Shown here: in pieces, positions 12,901-24,603 of the stretch | Layout: each line of letters opens with the position of its first letter | How positions within the stretch are numbered: the stretch's first letter is position 1 | Assembly: GCF_022539315.1 (NCBI RefSeq) | Contig: NC_066321.1 | Span: 8,126,824 to 8,190,823 of the forward strand | Direction: 5' to 3' | DNA length: 64,000 bases | Source: Serinus canaria | Taxonomy: Eukaryota; Chordata; Aves; Passeriformes; Fringillidae | Position numbers and translations under genes: made by a program | Notes under the pieces: model-generated | The model's database searches: none | What the model saw: the letters and a program-made list of their open reading frames with translations, nothing else | Told to the model about the DNA's origin: nothing

Positions 12901-15046
12901 AGAGGCATTGGCAGGAATCCAAGGGAATACCCTGCACTCCTGGAGTGGGCACTGCATTTACACAATGCTCAGAAAGACCCTGGGATTTCACATTATCACA
13001 GATGATAATCAAAATAACCTGCAATTTCATAGCTACACAACTATAAAGATCTGCAGGAAAATAAAATAATGGTGAGGATATCAAGAACAATATTGTATTT
13101 GTTGAAGAGACAGGCAGATATATCTTTAAAACCAAATTATTTGCTAGTTACTGCTGCAGTCTGCAATGTATGAACACTGCCTGCCTTGGGATCTAAGCTG
13201 AATAAACATTGCCCACTCTCAAGCCAAAGATCATAGAACCAGGAGGAAGGAGCTGACAGAGCCAAGGGTTGTGTCTCCAGCTGGAGACTTGCTGCTCTCA
13301 CCTTTCCACCACTGAGACATTGTCCTGTCACCTGGTGACAAGCACAGCAAGACAAAGGAGGGGGGCAAAACAAATCAACCGACCACTGGCCCACAAATAT
13401 GGGGCATAATGGATCTGCAATTCATCAAGCTGAAACACCACGTTAAAAACAGTTAAGAAACTTTCTACTGAGCAGTGTTTATTTATTTTTAATTCTGAAA
13501 TAATTTAGGGCTTTCATTCTTATTTTCTAGCAAACCATCTCATCTTTAGATATCAACTAAAGGACAGAAAAAATGCCCATAATTTACCCACACTTATGCA
13601 TCAAATGCAGCCAATGTAGTTCCCTTTTAAGCTATGAAAGGGGTCAGACTTGCAAGAGGAAGAAAATTGACAAATGCAACATTTGAAAAGATACAGTCTC
13701 AAAATTAAAGAGAACAGGGAAGCAACCTGCAGCAATTCACAACAGTTTTCACCATTCCCTGCTCCCAAGGGTTTTGCAGAAAAGACAAGGAAAGTGGCAG
13801 AAGTAACCAGCAGAAGCCATTTCTGAGTATTGGTGGTAATACAGGGGAACACACACTGCCAAATCACATGTTTTGCAGGGTTATTCTAACAAAGTGACAA
13901 TGAAATGCAGTGAAATGTAGTGCTGGGATTGAATCCATCTGCAAATGGAAATGCATTTTAGACACGTCAGCTGCTCACAGCATTCATATCACCACTCTGG
14001 CTCCCCCCAAAACAGTAGTGGGAAGCCCTGCCATGGAAGGAAAGGCCATCAAGGGCTACCAAATGCAAAGATAGAATATAATCCCCAGCTCTGAAAGTCC
14101 CTAAACTGCAGATTGCCAGATGCTGGAAGAGCACAGTCAGAGCTACAGTTTTGATTTATCCCCACAACTTCCCCTAAAGCATCCACTGCTGGCAGCTGCT
14201 GAGGGAGACTGGGGGACCAGGCAGGGCTTCCCTCTGTCCCACTGGGACTGGTGTCACTTCCCAGACTGGGTGAAGGTTCAAGTTCTCACTGGTACACTCC
14301 CAGAACACCCATAGGGTGAGGAAAAGGATGCTTTTACAAATGAAGCAAAGGGGAAGAACTCTTGTGCCCATAAAAGAGTATGGTACAGACAAAAAATGCT
14401 AGACAGGAAAATGAGAGAGAGGATTTTTAGTAAAATCCATGGAAGGAGATCTCAGCAAAATGTAATCCCTTCAAAGTAAGGGATATTGACAGGAAAATTC
14501 CTGCTGGGATATGCCAGAGGCACATCTGATACAGTTAACAGCCATATTAATATCACCTTTGGTTCCTCAGAAGGCCAACAAAAAACCAAACCTGTTTGGT
14601 GGGATCAGGAAAATAGAAAAAATTCTTCTGAAGCTCTTTTTGAGAGTGCAAATGAGAACAGATTTATAGTGATCTTGGGCAGTTGCTGTGGTCTTGCAGG
14701 AGCACACACTGTTCTCAGAAGGATTTATGACATTTCAGCACATCTTTCTTAGCATAAAGGGTAATTTAGCCTCTACAGAGCAAATAGCTGGGAGAAGCAA
14801 CCTGCACATAAAAGTTTGTCATAACAAGGGTGACAGTACAGCAGTGCTCAACTCTCAGCTTCTACACTTCCATCAAGTGCTCTCAGAAGAGATCAAGAAA
14901 AATCCTTCAGTCTCTCACCAGTCATTGGATAAAGAAAACTCTTCAATTCCCATCCCCAAGCATCTCCTCACAAGCATGGAGATCACAGTGCTTCAGTGCT
15001 ACAAGTGAGCAAGAGCTTCTCCAAACCTGCCATGGCCATAAGGAAA
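9967..15046. other. Mostly anonymous non-coding sequence
   Basis: No gene is supported. A 66-codon plus-strand frame at 9981-10181 directly after the CR1 fragment reads smoothly but matches nothing I recognise. An A/C-rich simple repeat lies at 10951-11032. Short frames near 11.7-12.1, 12.4-13.4 and 14.1-15.0 kb lack domains. Confidence 0.5.
10951..11032. repeat. A-rich (AAAC)n-like low-complexity repeat
   Basis: About 80 bases are composed almost only of A and C, with repeated CAAAC, AACCC and CAAACAAAA units. The antisense strand therefore reads as a F/L/W/G-rich frame, which is an artefact of composition rather than a membrane protein. Confidence 0.8.
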
Positions 15047-15090
15047 TCTAAAGACTCCCATTGAATTCTCTAAAGACTCCCATTGAATTG
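15047..15090 (+). repeat. Perfect-but-one 22-bp tandem duplication
   Basis: Unit 1 (15047-15068) begins TCTAAAGACTCCC and ends GAATTC. Unit 2 (15069-15090) is identical except for its last base (GAATTG). A further TCT follows, so the array is just over two units. One difference in 22 suggests a recent slippage or repair event. Confidence 0.9.
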
Positions 15091-15543
15091 TCTCTTATTC
15101 CCCACTCAAAGGCACATTTTCTACTTTAAGCTGCAGGTGCTGCTGGAGACACACATGCACCAGGGATGAAACATGTTTTTCCCCTTTCAGTGATGTACAA
15201 ACCTGGATTCAATTGTAATGATATCTCCCATGGGTATCAGGAAAAAAGAAATCCCTGAACAAGGTATTCTTCTTATTAATACTCCATAAAACTGCATACA
15301 CAAGACACCTGAATTATTAGGATTTCCATTACTCAGGCCAGTAAGCATCCATAATTAACTGCTGCCTTGAGAAATTGCTCACAAGAATCTCTGCTGCTGT
15401 GAGCAAAGTAGAATCCACACTGAAGTAGTAATACCTCTATTAACTTTAAGGTAAATAAAATTAGAAATGTTACAAAAATTTAAAATCAGCAACAGAACAG
15501 GACCAGATACTTATCAGCAGTTCTTTTTTTTTCCCCTCACAAT

Positions 15544-15557
15544 AAAAAAAAAAAAAA
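15544..15557. repeat. Poly(A) tract (A14)
   Basis: This is an uninterrupted run of 14 A residues, preceded about 15 bases earlier by a T-rich run. No associated element was recognised. Confidence 0.85.
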
Positions 15558-16051
15558 TTCTATTACTCCCAATGTGAAAGCACATTATTTCCTGTGGATG
15601 ATCTATTTTCACTGCATTTTCTGAAAGAAATAAAGTTCCACCAGCCAAATCCCTAGGCATGTCTAGGACAGACCCAGTGTTAATAGACTTGTTCCCTCAC
15701 AAAATAGCTGGTGCTGGAGATTGGCTTTTCTGTAATCACAGGCTGCTAGTTCAGATCAAACCTGCTGCTTGCAAGGTGTAGGAAACATTTTGTGTTCAAA
15801 AAAGTCCTTTCTGACTGTGGAATACCAAAGCAGCTCAGTATGGCTCTGTACTCCTCCAGACTCAGCATGGTTTGAGTTATAGCCCTAGAAAAACTATCCT
15901 AACTCAAGGATTCTTAATTACTCTTTGCATTTCATGACTTCATTAATTCCCTGGAGAGGGCAGGAACAGCAGGAAAAAAAAAATAACACAACCAAATCCA
16001 CTTGAGCTATCCAGCACTGTGAAGGGCTAACAGCCACACAAATATGGAATT

Positions 16052-16080
16052 AAAAAAAAAAAAAAAAAAAAAAAGAAAAA
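16052..16080. repeat. Long poly(A) tract (A23-G-A5)
   Basis: A run of 23 A residues is followed by G and five more A. It may be the tail of a retroposed sequence on the plus strand, but the upstream sequence could not be assigned to a family. It is expected to be length-variable between individuals. Confidence 0.85.
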
Positions 16081-16081
16081 G

Positions 16082-16113
16082 TACTGTAGTTACTGTCCAA
16101 TATAACTACAGTA
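16082..16113. repeat. Perfect inverted repeat (11-bp stem, 10-base loop)
   Basis: TACTGTAGTTA at 16082-16092 is exactly complementary to TAACTACAGTA at 16103-16113, separated by CTGTCCAATA. It starts two bases after a 29-base A-rich tract. No flanking duplication or longer terminal repeat is seen, so a specific mobile element cannot be named. Confidence 0.85.
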
Positions 16114-17279
16114 ATATGAATCATAACTACTGAATGGGAGAGGGTGGAGAAACTGCAGCAGAAAGAAAGGAGCTGATAATGGTGCCTTTGCCCAGCCCAT
16201 CCTCAAAGCCAGCAGCAGAAGGCCAACACTGTTTCAGAAGCCAGACAGAAGAACATCATATCACTAAAGTGCTCTGAGAAGCAAAACATTCTCTCCAAAT
16301 CCAGTCACTGGATGCTGAACTTCATTGATGGGAGCAGCTGTGAAATGATTCAAGTGCAGGTGTGACACTGAGACATGCTGGGGACTCACACTTTGAAGGA
16401 ATCCCCACAAAACCATAGCAAAACCCAGCCCCACCCTGCAGAGGCACTGCAAGCAGGTCCTGGAGCAGCAGGGGACACTCAGCAGTGCCAACCCAGGGGA
16501 GCAGAGCAGATCCTTTGGGTCTCTGGATCAGAACCAGACTGGCAAAGCTTCACCAAAGCTCACAGCAACCCACTCAGCTACAGAAAAGGGACTTCTCTTT
16601 GACACAGCTTTTCTCTGCAGGAATAAAGGCATTTCCAGGAGGCTGTTGGCACAGCTCTGCTCTCCAGGTGAGGCACAGCACAGTTATTTCATCCTGCCCA
16701 GGCCACACCTACTTTCCCTCTTATCCCTTTATTTGTATTTTCTTCACAGAAAACAGCAGGACAATCAATGCACCAGGGCTTAATTTAAAGCTGTGATATT
16801 TCCAAGGCACAGAGTAGGAAACAGGAACTGAGAAGCATTTCTGGGTCACACACTTCAGCTTATATTTGTTACTGGTCACCTATTTATGCACATACAAGCA
16901 AAATTCCAACTCAACACCATCCAAATTTCCCAGTCCAGCTTCTTGAGCAAGCACAGCTGATAATAGGAAACTCAGACTCAAAAATAGCAGGTTTCCATCC
17001 CAGGAGAGAATCAAGGCTCTTGGAAACACTAGAGCAAAGCAGACAACATGACTGAATCGACCAAAGAAATCCCACTGAATATAAACAGGTAGAGTTTTAT
17101 AGCCAAGTGAAAAATTCTAGGCCAGAAACTGACTTGACAAGAGCACCTTTTCAATATATCTTTCCGATATTCAGCCAAATTTCTAAATAATGAATGCTTT
17201 CTGACCAAGTCTAAGCACTCCTGAGACAAAATAAACCAAGAGAATAATTGTATGGGTCACTGTCCATGACAAATCTCCA

Positions 17280-17460
17280 TTTCATACATTCTATGTAAAT
17301 GTTGTTGTTTACAGCTTGGAGAATTTCATGCATCTTGAAAGCTCAAAACTGTTTTTACTAAATAATTATCTCAAAAATCACAGCTTGATCACTATAATCA
17401 AAACTTTAAAAATTCAATTATTGCTTAATAATGGCAATTGGCTCAATAAAACAGGATGAA
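17280..17460. promoter_or_regulatory. Candidate AT-rich conserved non-coding element
   Basis: About 180 bases contain a forkhead-type motif TTGTTTAC at 17305-17312, repeated AATTA/TAATTAT homeodomain-like cores around 17361-17368 and 17414-17420, and CAATTGG and CAATAAA further on. The base usage is complex rather than simple-repeat. This resembles developmental enhancers found in gene deserts, but conservation has not been tested. AT-richness alone makes such motifs common by chance. Confidence 0.18.
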
Positions 17461-19961
17461 GTTTGTACCTTTGTTGTGTTTTCTTTAAAATCAAAACTTC
17501 CTTTGACTTAAACAGAAAAGCTGGCAAAGAGAAACAATTCATGAACTGATTCAGATTCCAGTAGTTCCTTGTCTCCAGATGGCTGAATGATCTTCTCTGG
17601 AGTCACAGTAACTCAGACTGAGACACTTAATTGATTCCCCCCATTTTCCAGTATTTCAAAAGGAACAAACAAAAGTTCCTCAAAGAGAGCCAGCAGCCAA
17701 AGAGAGCCATTGTAGCACAGGTAAGGGGCCACTGGGGATTCAAACAGGCAGCTGGGGAAAAAATGTTTGGTTTTTTTTGCACTGTAAATTCAAGATAAAA
17801 ACAAATAAATAGATGGAGCGGGTGAAAGGAAAGCTATGGAGATTGTTCATAAGAGTACTTTGAGCCAAAAGGAAAGTATTAGGTATTAATCAAATTTTAG
17901 TTTTAGTTTTTAGTATGTGGTTCAATCCCCTAAAAGTTGCTGCTCTTTTTTGTGCTTTTGTGCAAAATGATACTAAATCATCTTTTACCTGCAGTGAACT
18001 TTGGGATTTAGCAGCAAGGCTCCACTGACATTTGAATCTTATTGTCCCTTCATGGGAACAACCAATAATGACCCAAGCCCAGTGTCTAGTTTGCAAAAAA
18101 CCATATTTTTTTAAAATTAAAGTACTTTGGCCATTTCTGTTTAAAATTAGAGAAGAGTACATCTCATACTCTAATCAGATTTATATTTCTACAGCTATTT
18201 CACAGCAACTGTTGATTTGTAGCTGTGGAGTTTAACAGACACAGGGGCACAAATTGGTTTAAGGGCAGCCCCATGATTTGTGGGGGAACAAAAAAGGACA
18301 AACACTGGTGACACAATGAAGTACAGTGATGGTGCAAAAATCAGCTTGAAACAGATATGGAAAAGGTCTGATGCCATGAAACATAAATGTCTTCAGGGAA
18401 TAAGAAATTACAGACAGAAATAAGATTAAAAAATGTTTATGAAGAACATTTGTCTGCATTCACCATAGAATGAGGACAGGCAACACACCACCAAAGGAAG
18501 CACAAGAATTAAATTGGAGATAGCTGTGGATTTACTGATGCACTATCTAAAGATATGAAACCCATACATTATCCCTCTGCTGCATTTACCTTACAATTTG
18601 AATGGGAAAGTAGAGCCTCTTGGTTTTCAGCTGTTTGTCTTATATGTAATTTTTATTTTCCATTGATTTCCTGTTGTAACCATATTTTGTGTGAAATAGC
18701 ATACAAAGCAAAATAATATCTATGCCAATTTTACTGTCCCAAATTGGATTTCTGTGCCATTTCTTCTGATAGACCAGTTTTATTTTATCCTATCATAATT
18801 TTGCCTTATGTGCTCTCAGTCTTCATTTCATTTTAGGGAGAAATTCATCCTTATGCAGGAAAGCCAGCTTTTGAAATACCCAGCATTACAAACTTGCTGA
18901 AGCTTTCTTTGGAGCACATAGCTCACAGCACTCAGATGAATTTCACCCTCAATAAACACTGAGGATTTCTGGCCAAATGAGGGAGAATACAGGATGCCAG
19001 CATTCAACATATTTTCCTCAAAACAGAGTCAGTGCTCCATCTCTGAAGTGATTTGTGGCCAAATTCTATTCTAGGCTTTCAATATCCCCTTAGCATTTTC
19101 TCAAATGACAAAATAGCTGAGGTTATGAGATTGTCTGTCAGCCAGCTCCTGACAGAGTCAAAAGCATGGCCATGTAAATTTGACTCTTGATGATTATTGG
19201 ACCCTTTTTTCAGGAAAAATAGATAGCTCTAAACTTTCATGTCATGTAAATCAGGATGGAGTCACACACCCAATTGTTTATTGTCACCAAAAAAAAAATG
19301 CTTACCTCTCCCCCTGTGCCACACTTAACCCAGCCCAACAAAACTTTACTCTAAATTTAAATTCTTTAGACTGATCCAAGCTTTTCTCCTTTGTCATTTT
19401 CAATAACATTTCTGTGTATAGGAGAATATCTAAAATATCTACCTCCCTAAAAAAGAATGCAATCAGGAGAGGAATGTGAAGAATATGTGTTCCTTCAGCC
19501 TAAAACAACTGGAGCAGAGCAGTAAACAAAGACATCCCAGAACACCTTCTATGACTTGTGGTCACAAGTGAAAGGAAAGGAATCCCAACAGAAATTCCAT
19601 TTTTCAAATTATTTGTTTGTGTTGATTACTCAGCTCCAGGAATGAGGACAGCCACATAGACTGTCTTGGGGGGGGAGTAGCATTGACTTTTAATGTTACA
19701 GAGCTGAGTGCTCTTATCCCCCTGGCCTTGTTTACCTCCTTGCTCAGAACTCCTGCATCTGTGGCTGTGCCTCCTAAAGCCAGGAAGCAGCAAAGCTCTC
19801 AGGCCAGGAGTTCTCAGGCCCATGGAAAACTCAAGGCTCCCCATTGCCCTGCACCACATCCCTAAAGCAGCTCTCCTGGAAAACACACACTCCACTTGCC
19901 CTGTGATCTCCCAAGAGCAAAACACCCAGGCTTGCCTTGCTTGAGGATCCCCCTTCTGTTA

Positions 19962-19989
19962 AAAGATATTTATAAATAAAAATATCTTT
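19962..19989. repeat. AT-rich inverted repeat (10-bp stem)
   Basis: AAAGATATTT at 19962-19971 pairs with AAATATCTTT at 19980-19989 across an 8-base AT loop. A further related GATATTTTTTTA follows at about 19999-20010. AT-only content makes this weaker evidence than the mixed-base hairpins in the window. Confidence 0.6.
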
Positions 19990-21348
19990 AATAAAAGGAT
20001 ATTTTTTTATTCATGTGGAATGCTCAGGAGTATTTCCCAGCCTTGCCAAGCTGTTCCCTGTCTCTCCTTAGCAAGAGGCAACACCTCTCAGTGTGATGTA
20101 TGAACTGCAAACACAATCTACCACCACGAGCTTGTACTAAACTTCAGGCTCATTAAATAACTCCTGCCTCTAAAGTCAGTTACATTCCACTGCAAATACA
20201 TCTTTCTCAAGGCTTTTTGGTTTCATTTACAGGTCACTTTCTTTTCCTTTTCCCACTTTCTCACTGTTTTAGTTTGACATCTTTTGTTATTCCTTTAGAC
20301 CAGCAGGGGCATCCACAGACTTGCACAAACTGAATTTTATTAGACTCAACAGGGAAATGGTGCCATGGGATTCATCACAGCTTTGTATCAGTAGCTAATT
20401 GACAGCAGACTAAAGGCATTACATGGTTCTGATTTCATGATTCACACCACAGCCCTGCAGCTATTTTTTATTTTTTCTCTTGAACAGCAGAACATAGTCA
20501 TTGAAAGCAGCACCAAGCAGTCAAAAAGAAAAATAAAGAACTATGCGTTTATGTGAACAAACTATTGCAAACATCACAAACAGTACTTTCATTAAATGAA
20601 ATAAATAACTAAACTAGAAATCAGAAAAGAAGGGGTTACTTAGTTTTAACAAATTAATTACATATTTATTACATAGTTTAGATTGAAAAGTGTGTAAAAG
20701 TATCCAGACCAAACTTATGAGCCATATTCAAGCACTAATTTCAGTTGCAGGAAAGACACTGAGATTTAATCTCAGGCATTTGAGTCCAGTTCAGTACTAA
20801 GTAGGAGATTAGGCACAGTCAAGGAGTTAATTTTTTAACAATGGCCTATTTTCTTATCTCTGATCTGTCTGCTTTGGAAATAATACAATTCTCCATGAGT
20901 AAGTGCATTAGTTCCTCCTGAAATCCTCCCTGGTTCACGTTCCACACACAGGCAGAACCATCTAATATGCAGTGACAGCTCCAAACTGCTCTTTCCTCCC
21001 CAGAAGATGGGCCCTGTCTTCCACTTCAATCTGTTAACCTCAGAGTCACAGCCCTCCTAATTATCCCCAAATTTTGGATTGTCTCTTACATCCCCCAGAC
21101 AGAGCAGTTCCTGGAACCTCAGCCCTCCCTGGTGCCTCTCAGCCAGCCACTGCTCCCAGGGATGGGCCAGCTCTGTCCCTTGGCTTCTGCTGGGGACACT
21201 GAGTACTGCAACGTGAGTGCTCCAAACTTCCCAACTACTGTCCAGTCAACATTATTAAAATTTACTTTCTGCTGGGTTTGGGGCAGCTCCTGGGATGGAG
21301 GCAAAAAACAAGGTTTCTCAATGGTGTCCTTTAACCTTTCCCTCAAAT

Positions 21349-21408
21349 AAAACCAACAAAAAAAAACCCGAGAGCAACAAAAAAAATTTCCTCACAGCAA
21401 CAAAAAAA
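21349..21408. repeat. A-rich low-complexity repeat with CAACAAAAAA units
   Basis: Three CAACAAAAAA-type units (near 21355, 21375 and 21399) are separated by short mixed sequence. They appear to be decayed A-rich repeat rather than part of a gene. Confidence 0.6.
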
Positions 21409-24400
21409 CTGACATGCCAATTTCCTGCAGAGTTCAGGACATTCACAGCATCTCGAATTTTAAGGCAATTTAAACTCAGAAGAGTTCCATAGATATAATC
21501 TATACATTAGAAGCCATAGTGAATACAATTACATCATGCTATAATGTAAGGTTTTATTTTAAGCTAAGTCAACTGATAATTTGCCAACTCTATTCTTGTG
21601 ACTAAATTACATATAGTGACTGGTGTCTCAGAGTCCCTTCCTATTCAAAAACACCTCAGATCATTAGAAGTGCTTGTTAAAATCTGTTACAATCACAAAC
21701 AATTCAAAATTACCAAAAGACTAAAGACCCATGCCAATTAACTTCACTTTTGTTTCTTGGTTTTCCTGTTTGTTAGCAATGCAAATTGTTTGCAATTATT
21801 TTATATCACATTAGCACTACAAGTCCAGGAAAGTTGATAAAGTACCAAAATGCAAGTTGGATAAAATTTTTCATAGATAAATGTAGGAAATGCACAATAC
21901 TACTTCCTTTACTGTCCACAGAAACAATGTGTTATACAGAGGAAGGACACCTTGTCCATAAAAGTGCACAGAATATCCCCTTAGCAAGGTGAACCTAGCA
22001 AGGCTTGGCTTTTACAGAGCCCAGACCAAGACAACCATCACTGGGCTTCCAGAAGGACCTTGGCTTTCACTGCTGACACCTCCCCTAAAGGTCTGGAGAA
22101 TATTTCCTACAGCTGTGCTGCCCCGGGTTTACTCTAACTCACACAAGCATCTCAGCAGACCCAAAACCTTTTGACACTGTTTTTCTCTTAAAATGGTTCC
22201 CTAAATCACACCACTAAGGCTGTAATTGATAAGGGTAAACCAGGCACTTTCTCACACATCAAATAAGATGTCAGGTGGCATCTTCATGGAGGGACTTGGT
22301 CACCAAGAGGGACAACAGAGTGTTAAATCACCTCACAACAAATCATGGCCTTTCAGGGTGACATTTAAAATGAGGAGCATTTGCTGTTAAGACAGCAAAA
22401 GCAGTGACTGTAACCATACATTGCACTGGTACTGTGTTATTGACTGTCAAGGGCAGAAAGCAGAGAAAAAATGTACATGCAAGAACTGTATATGATATTT
22501 AGAAGGCCAGGTACCTTTAATCCAAAGAAAAAAGTAGATTGTGAAGCAATGGAGAAACTTCAGTGTGAAATCTCCTTAAGGGAATCAAAGTGGAGCACAA
22601 GAACAATGCTGATTATTCTTATCTGGTTTTAAGAAATAAAAAATACACAGGACTGCAAAAAATTATGTAGGACTCTTTTTCTCTAATAGTTTTTCTTTCT
22701 CTGCATCCTTCATGAAGATGAATCACTGGGGAAGACAGCACAGAAATGTCTGCTTTGAAGTTTTATTGTTTCCCACTACCATGAAACATCAGCACCATTT
22801 ATGAGCCTATCCTGGATTGAAGGGACACAAGCAACTGTGAACAGTTTAATCTGTTTTATACAGACAACAATTAAAAACTCCAAAGTTACAGAAATTTCTT
22901 TCAGGGAGTGAAAGGCTCCACATGAAATTAGAATTTTAGGCTGTTTTCACTGTTGCAGAAGTGAGCAAGTGCTGCATCCAGGGAACATTCCAGCAGCTGC
23001 AGAGCCATGATGGGTAAAACCAACCCTATTCTGCAGAGCAGCTGCAGCCTGTCCCAAAGTGTACCCCCAAAAAGAGCAACAACCAGTGAGCACAGGAACA
23101 CAAGAAGAGGGAATGGCCACCTTTTGTCCCTTAGGTAGAAGGGAACAAATCCTTTTAAAGCAAGCTCTCCCCTCCACTCAGATGAAGACAGCTGATAAAG
23201 CCTTTATGATACCACTAGGTACAGGACACATCCAAGCACCCAAGCTAATTTTCCAATTATTCATAGAGTGAAATCTACTCTCAAGCTCCATTTTAACAAT
23301 TCTTTAACAAAACAAAAATATAATCAGGGATACCTGTGACTGGCTACACAATGTTTGCTGGCTCTTGAAGGAGAAAAGATAATAAACTGATTAAACATCA
23401 GCTGGAGGAAGTTGTAAATTTTTTTCTCCACTAGAGAGATGCATCTAAGCCTTACAAACTTTAGTGTAAATTTGGTTTGCCATATTCTTGTCCAGGAAAG
23501 CAGGAATGCCAACCATCAAACTGGACAGATAGAGCAGCAAGCATTAGTAGCATTTAATCTCAGCATTATCTTGACCTGGCAAGGTTAATTTCAAGTGCCA
23601 GGTATCTCACAGCATTAACATACTACAGCAACCTTTTTTAATACTTCACCTCTCAAGAAGTTTTGGCATAAAAACACAAATGAAAATTAATGTTTACCCT
23701 TCTCTGTTGCAGCATGCATTTGATATACAACCCTCAATCAGTATGGCTCTTCTTGTTTGGATCAGATTGAGTAAATCATTCTTTTTGTAATTTGTTTAAT
23801 CCAAAATTTAACCTAAATACATCTTTTTGTCAAACAAGCAGTGGCTGTGTGGGGAGATGCAACTTCAAATGCAGATGATGTGTATATATTGTAGCTTGAT
23901 TAGATGAGGCTTTTTGTGTGCTCTCAACTTGAATAGCCTCTCTTCAGAGATCTCTGCTCAAGCTATCTATTAGTCATGGTTAAATGAGCAACAATTTCAA
24001 ACATACAAAAACCAGACACACTTGAGTCATAGAAATTCAGTGTGTGCCATGCTCAACATTAACCACAGCAACAAAAGTTATCCAGAGCCAACAAAGTGTG
24101 TCTGCAGCTGTGGAAGGAGAAGGGGATGCTCTCCTGCTCCAGACACAGAGCAGCAATCCCACTTTCCTGCCTGAGGTGCTGGGGCATGACAGGAGTGAGC
24201 ATCAGCTTCTGCAGACCATGCTTTGGAGGCAGATTTTGCACCACCATGGTTTAATTGCAAGATTTAGCACACAGCATATATCTGCTGCAGGGATTTCTGG
24301 CCACAGAGCTTTATATTTACTCTTTGCTTCAGTGAACTCAGAATATAATCAAACTCCTGCTTGACAAAATTCAAGAATTGAGGTCCCAGAACATCTGTGC

Positions 24401-24590
24401 AACCTTTCTACTCTGTGTCCCCTTTATCAGGCTGATCTTCCAAGCATGATACTGATGCCCCTCACCATGTGAAATACCACAGAGCATTGCTTGACAGCTA
24501 CCAAACCCTCACTGTGCTCCTCAGACTTTTCATGGTTCATAAAACAGAAAGGATGAGCAGGGGGTAATAAATGGGATGTACCAGGATAAG

Positions 24591-24603
24591 AAAAAAAAAA
24601 AAA
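24591..24603. repeat. Poly(A) tract (A13)
   Basis: This is an uninterrupted A13 run with no recognised element on either side. Confidence 0.8.

Larger units (their letters stand above)
15091..17279. other. Anonymous non-coding sequence with A-tracts
   Basis: No gene is visible. The block contains A14 at 15544-15557, A23 at 16052-16074 and a perfect hairpin right after the latter. Overlapping short frames on both strands at 16264-16796 are explained by locally higher GC and show no protein features. Confidence 0.55.
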
